Positions 24,956-36,515 of a stretch of DNA of 64,000 nucleotides are shown here, one piece after another. The notes below the pieces were generated by a model. It saw only the letters and a program-made list of their open reading frames with translations. It had not been told where the DNA came from and ran no database searches. A program made the translations under genes and the position numbers. The first letter of the stretch is position 1. Each line of letters begins with the position of its first letter. Origin of the DNA: Priapulus caudatus (taxonomy: Eukaryota > Priapulida > Priapulimorpha > Priapulimorphida > Priapulidae); the NCBI RefSeq assembly GCF_000485595.1, contig NW_014577521.1:64274-128273 (forward strand), written 5' to 3'.

Positions 24956-27315
24956 GAGTTGGCGGGTTTCATTTTTGGATGAAGACGATGGCGATTACGT
25001 GGCTGTCAATATCGGAGAGTCGACCACCGACTCACTGCAACAGATGGCAGTGCTTTCATCGGAAAAGGTAACTTTCGCTGCATAATAGTGACAAGCTGCG
25101 CGTTGTTTTTACTGCTTACGTCATTATAGTCAGGTTCCTTAGTGCAAAATATGGGCCGAATCGTTACAGGAGTACAAACTTGACACAGTTGTAGCTTATG
25201 ACAGTACTATAATTATTCGAGGGGGTCCCCAATGCAGATATAGCGTATGCGCGGGGGGGGGAAGGTTAACAGCTGTATACAATGCGCCAGTACAGGCGGG
25301 CGCGGTTCGAAAGGCATTTTAATCATCTGTAGTCACTTCTAAGAGAATATTCTACATTGGGCAGCACGGCGCTCTAAATATTTATAGTACTCGCATAAGG
25401 CTAACAGATGTGCCAAGTTTGATGGTTTTGTCAGCTCTGTAACGATGCATGAAGCCAAGGGACCTGACTTATTAGGTCAATCGTCAACTTTAGCGAGCTA
25501 TGGAAATTATATGTGCGCGAGTGGCTACGCGTGCTGACATCTACTCACACAGTGATCGCGCGAATCGCGTACACCGCATGATGCGCAACGGGAGCGGCTA
25601 TGCGATATCCGAAACTATATACACTCATGCATGTCTATGCCCTAATAGGTGGGTTGGGTGTGCGTGCGTGCGTGCCGTGCGTGCGTGCGTCTCTCTCTAC
25701 TCACACACACGGCACACACCTCTCTCTACTCGCTCACAACGCAGCGGCACAATGCAGCAGCACACACACAGCAAATTCAGCTGAGCGTCCACTGCGTTGC
25801 GGGCAACCATGCGCCTGTATACCGTATGCACAAGCATCACTGTGTGAGATAAATTGTCCAGAAGTCCGGTACGGGCGTAGCTCCGGCCAATTATATTTCC
25901 TAACTAAGCAGACTGTTAGACGCTATAATCGATGGTGATGGAATTCCATTAACTAGAAATCATTCATTAAAAATCAAAAACTGTCTCTTATATTATAACA
26001 TGGCAGTCGCTTGCATTGCGAAGCACACCATCAACTGGATCTAGTACAAACATGCTGTCAACTTATACATTGCGCGTCTTTGTAGTATTAGTAAACATGT
26101 GATATTGCTTTCAGCCAGAAAGAGAAAATTTAAGAAGGCATCACATTAGGGAAAAGAAAGCGCTCGGGTGAGTAACATAAAGCTGTGGACACTAGGCGAT
26201 TTTTCAGGCGATTGAGTCGGGCGACATCAAACATGTTTGATGAAATCGGATGATTAGATTATTTGAGTTGCACGACCTATATACATGCGACTTAAACTAT
26301 AACAATGGCTCTTGCTACGGCGCACACCAGAATGTACGATTCATCAGCCAAATCAATGGTGCCAATTTTCAAATGCATGGTGACATCAATCTAGTGATGC
26401 AATCTTGAGGTGGCGCGGGAGATGACATCGCCGATGAATGCGCGCTGAAAATCGCCTAGTGTGTCCACTGAGCTCGGGCGACTCAGATCACATGGAAAAT
26501 CGTGTAGTGTGTGCACATGCTTAATCACTAGTTTTGTGGCAACTAAAAAACAGAGAATAAATAGTTTAGGATTTTATTAGAAATATATTTTGTATTATGG
26601 GCAGCAAAAACCAAGTTTTGTGTAAAAAACATCCAAAGTTACACGCTGTGTTTTGAGCAATATAATGTCAAAGTTACTAATTATAGATCGACAGGAGTTT
26701 GAAGGTTTGGAGGTAACTGAGGCGCAAGTGTGTCCTACAGCAGTGTGTCCTACCGCATGGAGGACTCGCATCAGGCAGTTGTCAAGCAGTTTGCTATTTC
26801 AGGTCAGAGGTTAGTTTTTTAATTTTTCAAGTGCAAACTATTTAATGCAAGTTGCAACCAAGTTGTTATCTGGTGATATTTAAATGTCGTTATGAAAACA
26901 ACAATTGGAAACATTGAAGAAAAAACCCTGCAAATATAGCCTAAAAGCGTTGTTAAGATTCAACACAACCCGGCCAGACAGCACATTGCCCGCTAGAGTT
27001 AAATTATAGTTACTATATCTAAACTCCTTTTAAAATATCACTGCGAATTACTCGTAAGTTCCTGGTAAAGTTTGTGAAACAAAAGAAGTAAATAAAAGTC
27101 ATAATAAAACTGTACAGTTTTTCTAATTGAAAAATTTCAGGAGTATGGTCAAGCAATTGGAGCAAGGCCACAGCTGGAAAAATCTTCTTACAATAGCCGA
27201 CTACGACCTAAAGAAAAATCAAGCTAACAACAGGGCAGAGCAGGATCCGGAGCTGAACGCCTTGCAGCTCATCATGCACCTCACCCCATGCCTTTTGCGT
27301 GTAAGCACTGTGTGA
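24956..27315 (+). CDS. Candidate multi-exon gene, unassigned
   Basis: Weak model. An exon at 24956-25067 (acceptor TTTTACAG, donor AAGGTAACT) has an open acidic frame containing VSFLDEDDGDYVAVNIGES. It can splice in phase to 26115-26167 (PERENLRRHHIREKKALG, donor GGGTGAGT). A further open block at 26695-26810 and one at 27141-27315 (acceptor TTTCAG) have good splice signals, but their frames can be joined in more than one way, so the protein end is undecided. No family is recognised and no first exon was found. A MITE lies in the intron at 26183-26516. Confidence 0.3.
26183..26516. repeat. MITE with GTGGACACTAGGCGATTTTT ends
   Basis: The left end GTGGACACTAGGCGATTTTT (from 26185) is matched by GAAAATCGCCTAGTGTGTCC (about 26446-26467) in inverted orientation. 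A second looser copy of that end (GAAAATCGTGTAGTGTGTGC) follows at about 26494-26513. No coding capacity. Confidence 0.7.
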
Positions 27316-28359
27316 ACATGCCCCACAGCCCCGCCGTTGGAGCAGCTATGCGTGCGAGGAAGAGCACGCGATGGTTATGTGTTACCCAGCTTGAGGATTT
27401 CCAAACATATCTGCTTAACGCGATAATATTAAAGTGTAGCTTTGTGCTATACTAGAAAGATCTTCTGTGCCTAACCGAAAGTTAGACGCTAATGATGCAA
27501 TAACGACATGGCAGCGGTATCGCGGCAGTTTGTGTACTGGATGTAATGTGAACTGGGATGGCAATTATACTGGATTCCGTGTAGGAACATATTTCGCACT
27601 ATTCGGCAACATAATAGGCTTTCGATTAGAAACCAACTCTATGTAAACAGTAATAGATGCTAAGGCGTAGAATGGTCTTCCGCTCTAGCAGTATAATGCT
27701 ACTAGCGCAATATTGCTGCTGTTGAATGTTTTGATAAATCGGATGAATAAGTTAAGTTATCTAGATCAAAATTACTGGTCATATGCTGTCCAGAGGTAAA
27801 GTTGCATTAAAAATGGAGCATCTTCATCAATGTTGCTTAATGGTCGGCACAACATTTTCCTGCAATTGAATTGTAACAAATGGAAATTAATATACTTATT
27901 TCAGAAGTTAATAATAACAACAGGGCATATTATATAAACATTGCAGGGCAAACAGCAATGTTTAGCGTGCTTTAAGTGAAACTTTTGTTTTACCGTTTGG
28001 CAGTATTCTGCTAAACCATAGCCGATTATTTTCATTTTGAAATAAATTAGTTCTCAGCTTTCCCTTTCGCGCTGAGATATATTTTTCCGTTTTAATACAT
28101 TGGCCTTTTATGTAATGCTAAATCACTTTGCATACTGGTATGATTTATATATTATTATTATATGGCATTACCATATATAGTTTTTTATCAAAAATTAGAA
28201 ACGCGCATAAAACTCTTTTTTTTTGTTGAGGTATCAAGTTGAAAGATTTTGTAAATATACATGTTAATACTTACTACTAGATATTTACTAAGACGGCAAA
28301 TACACAATGCAAATTAAAAATACAAAGTGTGCATAAAGATTTCCGTTAGTTTACGCATG
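27316..28359. other. AT-rich intergenic, no gene seen
   Basis: No domain, RNA gene or clear repeat could be supported. Confidence 0.4.
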
Positions 28360-28680
28360 TTAATCCACTGTCATCAGTGAATCCTCTGTGTCATGGTCAG
28401 TGTCTGCTCTGGCTAGAAAAGGCTTGTTTGTTGACGTCGTTACAGCTGGACCTCCACCATTCTGGGCAGCAATTTCTTCCTTTCCGTTTCCACATAGCGC
28501 ATGAAACCCATGACCTGTCAGAGGGCTTCCTCCTGTGTCGCTTCGGTGGCTGATGGCAAATGTCTTCATTGTAGTTGTAGGACTGTTGGGCCGATCGGGA
28601 ATGCAGCGCTTCTGTGAATGCTGCCTACCTTGTGCAGAGAGTGTGTTCTTAGCATTTATAAGATAAAACCGATTGCTCAT
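28360..28680 (-). CDS. Possible terminal exon or small ORF, unassigned
   Basis: An open frame of 106 residues stands out in an AT-rich area and has a coding-like composition with an acidic end (HDTEDSLMTVD, stop at 28360-28362). It contains SPTTTMKTFAISHRSDTGG, a Ser/Thr-rich phosphosite-like segment. I do not recognise a family and found no upstream exon. A good donor pattern on the opposite strand (GAGGTATGTAAGT at about 28685) leaves open that the real transcript runs the other way. Confidence 0.25.
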   Translation of the reverse strand: MSNRFYLINAKNTLSAQGRQHSQKRCIPDRPNSPTTTMKTFAISHRSDTGGSPLTGHGFHALCGNGKEEIAAQNGGGPAVTTSTNKPFLARADTDHDTEDSLMTVD

Positions 28681-31179
28681 AGGAGAGGTATGTAAGTGTA
28701 CTCCTTCGGCAACCGTTACAGGTCGCCAGCGTCCACTGCTATGGTCGCTTTAGACGGCAGATGAGTGATGAAAGGCTGGCAAAAAAAGCAATGTTGATAA
28801 GGCCTACTCATCAGCAAAGAGCATTAACTTTATATTTAATTTTAAATGTTACGAAAGACATGTGCATTTATACTTGTTGTTTCTTAAACATATTGTTACT
28901 GTTAGTAAAATGAATGTTAATGAAAGTTGTTACTGTTCAGCTGTAATTCATTCGAATTTGTAAAAATGAAATACCATCAATGTACAAAATTTAATGCATG
29001 CATAATAAATGTTATTTGGCAATAGAAAAAAAAACATTTGGGCTGTTACTCACTGAGTTGTTAAGTATTTTTTAGTCATAATTTAACCTTAACTTCCAGC
29101 TGACTAGTCCCGAGCGCGCTCTCCTGGGCACTAATGAGCCGTTAGTGGTCAACTGGGTGCTTATTTTTGACTGCGCAGGTCGTAATCTTGGTTGCTGCAA
29201 GATAGAGGATTAAAAGTGATATTAGTTAGGCACAAAAATATGTTGTTATCGCCGGTAAGGCACAGTTGAAGGCGAACTGTCATACAGTGTAGCATGATGT
29301 ATACGATGTGTACCGATACACTAGGGTCACATACATACGTAATTATAGCAGCCGGATAGACAAGAGAGAATGTCTGACATTACATGCTTGATGAAATTTT
29401 GCGTATTAAATAAATAATTTTTTTAAGTATTATTGTTTATTTTTAATTTTAAAATTAATAATTAAAGACAAACTTCAGCTGAAATGAAAACTAGTCCCAA
29501 ACACTGTCGCCCACTGTCACAATGATTGGACGAAAGAATCCCCACCCCTATGTCGCACAAAAGTTTAATGCTTGAGATAATGAGCGTGTGGCTGTAAACG
29601 CGCACGTGTCACGGCAGCGCTGTCACTTACTCTAACCTCAGCGCGCATGTGAACAGTTTTCGATCACATTAGAATAACGCAAGCGTGTGAAAAAAACATC
29701 GATGCAGCAGCAAATTACGCGTGAAGTTTCTGAAGTGTGCTTCACTGGTTTTAGCCTGAAGCGAATAACTTCGCCATTCCTTCAAGACTGGGTAGTGCAT
29801 GAAGTGAGAGCTCTCATGGTCACTTTTCTTACCACTTCTGCTCACCGACCTACATTGAAAAAATATATGTGGGTTAATTTGAATGTTTTGTAAATCCATG
29901 TTGTACTGTCCATAAGTCGTAACCATCCATATGCATGGGAAAATGTTGCATCCGACTATTGAGATACAGTCAATGTATAGAATGGCCGCAGAAATCAAGA
30001 CATCTTGTAACTTGACCGGTTTCAAAGTCCATCAAATGCTTTAAATGTCAAACTCGGAAATTGTCACACGCAAATCCAAATAGATTTTTATAGCGTCGAG
30101 TGCCTCGCGCTTAACAAACTGCACTCGTTAGGTCTTTTGTAAATTCGTTATTTACGCCGCAGCATGGGATTTATTTACTGCCTGTTAAGAATCGCTAGCA
30201 GTAAGGCTAGCCTAGCCTACCTAGACTCTACAACTATTTCATGGCATAAGAACAACGTAATGTAAAGTAGCGTAATTGTAAACTAATAATTAGTTAGTTT
30301 ATAGCTAATGAGGCTATATAACTTATAAAGTGAGATATAATAATGAGGCGCTCACATTCCTACCAGCATGCAACGTACAGACGTTTTCAGTACAGTAACG
30401 TACGCCGTAGCTCAGTATATGACTTTGCGACCTGTCCATACCTCGTTTTCTACTTGCAAATTATGCTGCATACACAAAATACTATCGATTTTAGAAAAAT
30501 ATACTGTGCTTATAATGATTGACGACAGTTACCTGTACAGGCTATCCGGGCAGGACGCCATATGAATCCCATATCATGAATTTGCCAAAAGGTAGCGGGG
30601 CGAAACCGCGTCGTCGCTTTCAAAACTCGCCGTTGTCCTTCCACCATGGATTCGGGAATCGTTTGCAACGCTGTTTGCTATAATTACTAATATTAGCACT
30701 AGTAGTCTTGCCCGTCTTGGCATGAATACTTCATCTTTCGAAAAATGACTTATTTTGTAGACCCATATTTTGTCGCAAAACAATCGTAACAGAGACGAAA
30801 ATGAAGGTACGAAAACAAGCACACATCAACTTTGATATGGTAGGCGGCGCGGCGACATAGTCACGCGCAAACGCCAGTTTGTTTTATACGCGCTGGTATC
30901 GCCATGCTTAGTGGATCCGAAACTGCAAAATTATAGTTCTGCGCCGCAGAAGCAGTTTCAGCGCGAGTAAAAGCCCGGGCGAAAACCATTGCGGCCATCT
31001 ATAAACAATCAACTTGCGCGCAAAAGGACCCTGGTCCTTTAAACGCTTTCGTACGATTGCTAACAAGTAAATTTTGAACTAAGTAAAATAAATATTCGGA
31101 ACAAGTACAAGAATTTCTTCTTGTTGGCGCCGACAGGACAACGCCAGATCTGAAAATAAGCGTCGAGGCCTGGGGGAGA
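28681..31179. other. Intergenic, no supported gene
   Basis: AT-rich sequence without recognisable exons. A minus-strand frame at 30574-30822 has a hydrophobic run (RLLVLILVIIANSVAND) resembling a signal peptide but no downstream exon, so I do not call it. 29400-29465 is an almost pure A/T stretch. Confidence 0.4.
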
Positions 31180-31990
31180 TTGATGATGTGAGGAGGGAGG
31201 AGGAGGAGGAGGAGAGAAGGTGATGGAGTAGTGGGGAGGAGAAGGGGAGAAGGTGTTGGAGTAGGGAGAGGAGGCAAAGGGGGAGGAAGAGGAGGAGGAG
31301 CGAGAGGAGGAAGGCGAAAAGGTTAATGAGGAGGAGGAGGAGGAAGAGCCGAAGGTGAGAGGAGGAGGAAGAGAGGAGGAGGCAAGAGGAGGGAGGAGGG
31401 AGGAGGAGGAAGAGGAGGGAAGAAGCGTGATGGAGGAGGACGGAGGAAAGAAAGCGATGGGAGTAGGGGAGAAGGAGGAAGGGGAGAAGGTGATGGAGGA
31501 GGGCAGGAGAAGGATGGAAGTAGGGGAGATAAGGTGATGGAGTAGGGGAGGAGGAGCAGTGAGGAGAGGAAGGAAGAGAAAGGTGCATGGAGTAGGCGGG
31601 AGAGGATGAGGAGAAGAGAGGAGGGGAGAAGGTGATGGAGTATGTGGGGGGAGGAAAGAAGGAGGGGAGAAGGTGATGGAGTAGGGGAGAGGAGAAGGAA
31701 GGAAGGGAGAAAGGGTAGGAGAAGGGGAGGAGGAGGGAGAGAAGGTGATGGAGGAGGGAGGAGAAGGAGAAAGGAGGGGAGGATCGGTGATGGAGTAGGG
31801 GGAGGAGGAGGAGAGAGAGAGAAGGTGAATGGAAGTAGGGGGGGAGGAGGAGAGGAGGAGAAGGGGAGGGAGAAGGTGATGGACGTAGGGGAAGTAGAAG
31901 GGGAGAAGGAGGGGAGAAGCTGGTAGAGAAGGAGGGGGAAGAAGGGAGAAGCTGATGGAAGAAGGAGGGCAGAAGCTGGTGGCAGAAGGA
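31180..31990. repeat. Polypurine minisatellite
   Basis: About 800 bases almost free of pyrimidines on the plus strand, made of degenerate units such as GGAGAAGGTGATGGAGTAGG. Around 31910-31985 the unit changes to GAGAAGCTGGTGG. The long Ser/Leu/Pro frames on the minus strand are an artefact of this composition. Confidence 0.9.
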
Positions 31991-32004
31991 GTAAGCTAGA
32001 CAAA

Positions 32005-32930
32005 GCACTTCTTCCCGTCTCCCTTCTCACCGAGCTTCTCCCTTCTCCCCCCTCCTCCAACCATCTTCGCTTCTCCCCTCGCTTCTCCCCTTCCTCCTTC
32101 CCACCAGCTGATTACCTCCAGCTCCTCGCCACCACTTCTCCGCTCCTCCTCACACAGCCTCCCTTCTCCCTCTCTCCTTCTCCACCAGCTTTTCCCCTCC
32201 TCGGCTTCTCCACCAGCTTCTCGTCCAGCCTCCTATCTCCACGCACCTTCCCTTCTCTTCTCCCCCTTCCTCCTATTCGTCCACCAGTTTTCCTCCCCTC
32301 CTCTCCTTTCTCGCTTTTCCCACCAAGCTCTCCCCCTCCTCACCCACCATTCTCACCTTCTCCCCCCATCCTCCTTCTCACCAGCTTCTCCCCTCACATC
32401 CTTCTCCGCACCAGCCTGTCGTCCCTATCTCCCCCTCCTCCTTCTCTCACCCCAGGCTTCTCCCTTCTTCGCCCTCCGGCTCACTCCACCACGCCTCTCC
32501 GCCTCCTTCCTACTTTCCTCCTTCTCCAAACCAGCTTCTCGCCCTCCTCCTTGCGCACCAGCCACTTCTCCCCTCCTCCACACACTTCCCCTTCTCGCCC
32601 CTCCTGGACACTTCTGCCACCAGCTTCCCTCCCTCCTTCTCCCACTAGCCTCTCTTCTCCCCCTCCTTGTCTTCGCGAACACCTTCTCCCCTTCTCCCCT
32701 CGTCCTTCATCCACCAGCTTCTCCTCGCTCCTACCTTCTCTACCCACCTTGTTCTGCTTCCTCCTCCCCTTCCCTCCTTTTCCAGCCAGCCTTCTCGCGC
32801 TTCCTCCTTCCTCCCACCTTCTCCCTCTCCCCTTCCTCCTGTCTCGCACCAGCTTCTCCCTTCTCCCCTTCCCTCCCTTCTCCACAGCGCTCTCCCATTC
32901 TCACGTGTTCCTCATTCCTACGCCATATTT
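32005..32930. repeat. Polypyrimidine minisatellite, mirror partner of the preceding tract
   Basis: About 900 bases almost purely C and T, with units CCACCAGCTTCTCCCC and CTCCTTCTCC. The reverse complement (GAGAAGCTGGTGG) matches units at the end of the adjoining purine tract, so the two form a very large imperfect inverted repeat with a strand switch near 31990-32005. Confidence 0.9.
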
Positions 32931-33259
32931 AATTTATAGTGGCCCACACGGCCGCGTGGCGTATAGTCACTTCCTGTTGGAGAGAGCAGGCAATAACTAA
33001 ACTGCTTCTGTCCGTATTTTAATGGAAAAATGGCTAATACAAACAACTTTGCTAAAACAAAGGCGTTAATACGCTGACTGGCTGTGACCGGTGGGCAGTC
33101 GTTGCAAGTTAACCAAATGCAATTTTGCTAACTGCGCGTCTTACATTCCCAGCACGCTCGTGGCGCTTAATGCGTGGCGACATGCGCAGTAGCTATTACG
33201 GGTAATTTGCAGACTGGGGCTAATTCTCAGACCGTGACACCGGTAATACGGACCATTAC

Positions 33260-33798
33260 TCAGGGTAGTTCCGGCAGTTAACCTGAGGGACATAGACCGC
33301 TATCAGCGTCACTGATACAGCCTAGAATGAGTAAGGATAATCAGCTAATCAATAAATCAGTAATCTAGCTAGTGAATTTTAATAATAATAATTACTCATT
33401 ACGGTCATGATAATAATAACCTGTACTGTTTTTTTCGTTAAGTAAATATAAGTACCCGTCGCCACGTCTATAAGAACTGCCGGGCATTTAGGAAAACGAA
33501 GACCGTGCCCGGCTGCCGGGCATATAGCCACAGCGTTTAGGAAAACGAAGACCGTGCCCGGCTGCCGGGCATATAGCCACAGCGAAATTAAAAACTGCCG
33601 GGCATTTAGGAAATCGAAGACCGTGCCCGGCAGCCGTCAGATATACGCCGGCTGCCGGGCATATAGCCACTGTGATTATTAAATTCACTAGCTAGATAAT
33701 TACTGATTTATGATTAGTGATTATCCTTACTCATTAGGCTGTATCAGTGACGCTGATAGGGTCTATGTCCCTCAGGTTACTGCCGGAACGTACCCTGA
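33260..33798. repeat. Large inverted repeat enclosing GCCGGGCA units
   Basis: The left arm (about 33260-33390) and right arm (about 33675-33798) are reverse complements with small indels. Both carry CTGATACAGCCT, GAGTAAGGATAATCA and CTAGCTAGTGAATTT or complements. Between them (33474-33672) are three partial tandem units of the ends seen at 21846-22434 (GACCGTGCCCGGCTGCCGGG, CATATAGCCAC). Confidence 0.8.
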
Positions 33799-34060
33799 GT
33801 ATGGTCCGGTATACCGGAACGTACCCTGGTTACGGTCTGGTATACCGGAACGTACCCTGGTACTAAATACTACTAGTAGTAGTACTATCTAATATGCTGG
33901 ACCGTACCTCGCCTACTCCACTAACGAGTCTAGGGAGTTGCCTAGTAGCGGCCTACGCCTACTCCCTAACCCTAACCCTAACCATAACCCTAACCCTAAC
34001 TCTAACCCTAACCATATCAGCTAGATAGTTACCAGGGTACGTTCCGGCAGTACCCTGGGG
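33780..34060. repeat. GGAACGTACCCTG repeat cluster with telomere-like block
   Basis: CCGGAACGTACCCTG occurs three times at 33782-33861 with GGTCTGGTATA spacers. A CCCTAA block (33963-34013) follows, then GGGTACGTTCCGGCAGTACC in inverted orientation (34034 on). The same phrases, with GATAGGGTCTATGTCCC, recur at 44450-44553 inside PLA2G6. Confidence 0.75.
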
Positions 34061-34979
34061 GACATAGACTCTATCAGCATCAGTGACAGGGTGTCATCCA
34101 CGTACATTGTGATCCACATACATAATCCTATATAGTCATTAGGCCTTATAGAATGCAGATTCTGATTTTGATTTCTGAATACAGATCTGGTACGGTATTC
34201 TGTATCTATGGTAATAGTATAATACTAATAGTAATAGTAATAAAGCCTACAGTAGAATTCCAAACCCAATATGGGATGGAAGAAAAGAACAATTAATATA
34301 AGAAGCTAAAGTAAAGGGATCTTCGAAGATGGCACATGTCGAAAGCAATAACCACACTCGGGTCGATGGGTGGTCAAATGCTACAAATACAGACTTCATT
34401 GGGCACTTATCAAATATCACTGACATAACCACCTGAAGAAAAGTTCGGCGCAAATACACTTTCCTTCCTATATTCATTCCTCTTTTGTTAATTGCAAAAT
34501 TGAAGTTTTTTCTACAACAATCCACAGGCGCAGTGTTGGTCTGTCTATTTGATCAACCTTGTCTCTCTCTGTCCTCGATATAATCCTTGAGACTTTAAAG
34601 ACTAATTAATTTTTAAGAGGTTATATATGTTATATGTGTAATTATGAGTAAATATATCAGAAAAGGGCCCACATTGAAACCTTCTCTGCTAGTTGCCATT
34701 TCAGTGTCTGAAATGAGGGCCAGCCGAAGGCCAAGCTGAAGCCCAATATTTTTGGGGCGAGTAAATTTTTTTAGTCACTGGCCCAAATGCATTGTTGGAG
34801 GCCCAAATTTTATACAGCAGCGCATCTGAGCCAGTGCGCATAGAGCGAGTGCGCGCGATCTGAGCGGGCTCAGGCACCCTGATTCTCACTGGTCTCACTG
34901 CTAGCATGATGTAAACATTACTATTCCACACTAGCGTTATACAGCGGGCATAGCATACAAGCGTATAATAGCGCACGAA

Positions 34980-35031
34980 GGGTCGTTGTCGTAACAGGTA
35001 CTACAGATATGTACCCGAGGTAGTTTTAGGT
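34980..35031. mobile_element. Second copy of the TTAGGG-core MITE, cut by the gap
   Basis: GGGTCGTTGTCGTAACAGGT through TACCCGAGGTAGTTTTAGGT matches 22549-22600 with one difference (TAACAGG versus TATCAGG). The rest is lost in the run of N. Confidence 0.85.
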
Positions 35032-35613
35032 NNNNNNNNNNNNNNNNNNNNNNNNNNNNNNNNNNNNNNNNNNNNNNNNNNNNNNNNNNNNNNNNNNNNN
35101 NNNNNNNNNNNNNNNNNNNNNNNNNNNNNNNNNNNNNNNNNNNNNNNNNNNNNNNNNNNNNNNNNNNNNNNNNNNNNNNNNNNNNNNNNNNNNNNNNNNN
35201 NNNNNNNNNNNNNNNNNNNNNNNNNNNNNNNNNNNNNNNNNNNNNNNNNNNNNNNNNNNNNNNNNNNNNNNNNNNNNNNNNNNNNNNNNNNNNNNNNNNN
35301 NNNNNNNNNNNNNNNNNNNNNNNNNNNNNNNNNNNNNNNNNNNNNNNNNNNNNNNNNNNNNNNNNNNNNNNNNNNNNNNNNNNNNNNNNNNNNNNNNNNN
35401 NNNNNNNNNNNNNNNNNNNNNNNNNNNNNNNNNNNNNNNNNNNNNNNNNNNNNNNNNNNNNNNNNNNNNNNNNNNNNNNNNNNNNNNNNNNNNNNNNNNN
35501 NNNNNNNNNNNNNNNNNNNNNNNNNNNNNNNNNNNNNNNNNNNNNNNNNNNNNNNNNNNNNNNNNNNNNNNNNNNNNNNNNNNNNNNNNNNNNNNNNNNN
35601 NNNNNNNNNNNNN
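35032..35613. other. Assembly gap (582 N)
   Basis: Run of N. It is followed by a CT-rich microsatellite (35614-35649), suggesting that repeat structure stopped the assembly. Frames across it are meaningless. Confidence 0.99.
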
Positions 35614-36515
35614 CTCTCTCTCTCTCTCTCCAGTTCTCTCTCTCTCTCGCCCACAAAGCGTGACGCGTATACGCGTATTACAGCTATAGCCGGTCGTTCT
35701 ATAGCCGCTATGTACGCGTATAGCTATACGAAGTATGTAGGAAACGCACTCATTTTGTCAGGAGAGTGATACGCGTTTCGAACTGAGTATAGCTATACGT
35801 GGTCATTCAGACGAGAGAAATTTATCGCGAGTACGTACGAAACTCTGTTTCGTATGCGTACGAACCGTGGATTTTGCTACGTGTGAACGCGCTATAAGCA
35901 AGCGTGGCCGATCAGGGTGGGCTCAGGTCACCGATACATGTACATAAATGTGATGTTATACATTGTATCAAGCTAGCCAGACAATGCATCTAGACATGTA
36001 CGTTTACAGTGTAGCGGGTGAGTCGAAGACTACCAGTCTACCCCGCAGTCAGCAAGCTCGGTCGGAACGAAAATGCGCGAGTGTGGTCTGATTGTATCCT
36101 ACCGTGGACTCCGGTTTAGGATTATGATCAGTTAGTAAACAAAGAACAACTCAAACATATCAGTAAATTTGTTTGTGTTGAAATATTGGCAGTCGCCCAA
36201 ACTTTTTTTTTTGGGCAAGTGACTACTTGACTTTTGCAATTTTCGGTCGCCCGAGCTAGACATTGGTCGCCTGTGGCGAGTGGGCGACCGTCTGCAGTGT
36301 CTATCTAGCGATCCGATTGATATCAAACTCAATCTTTGTTATAGCCCTTTGGACTCTGAAGAGTTACCGTTACAAAGTTATGTAAAAAGCCTATGTGTAG
36401 TACTGGTGGAGATAGTGTCAGTCTAGTATTAGTAGTAGAAGTAGCAGTAGTAGTAATATAGTAGTGATTTGGACATTGTTGTCTTGTAGAGTTAGGCCTA
36501 CTAGCTCACCTGGAC
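35614..36515. other. Upstream region of PLA2G6 with repeat fragments
   Basis: Contains a CT run (35614-35649), an inverted-repeat-like stretch rich in CGCGTATA and TATAGCTATACG (35655-35900), and a fragment with GGTCGCC and GGCGACCG motifs (36190-36300) related to 6366-6475. The promoter and 5' untranslated region of PLA2G6 are expected in the last few hundred bases. I see no decisive motif. Confidence 0.4.

Noticed and set aside
30574-30822. Minus-strand ORF with a signal-peptide-like hydrophobic run
   Set aside because: No homologous family recognised and no further exon; chance hydrophobic stretches are common in AT-rich sequence.
31079-32060. Two long minus-strand ORFs of 309 and 245 residues
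   Set aside because: They are Ser/Leu/Pro-only translations of a polypurine minisatellite with no domain.
34937-35656. ORFs of 217-239 residues
   Set aside because: They consist of the N gap; the same applies to 52500-53027.
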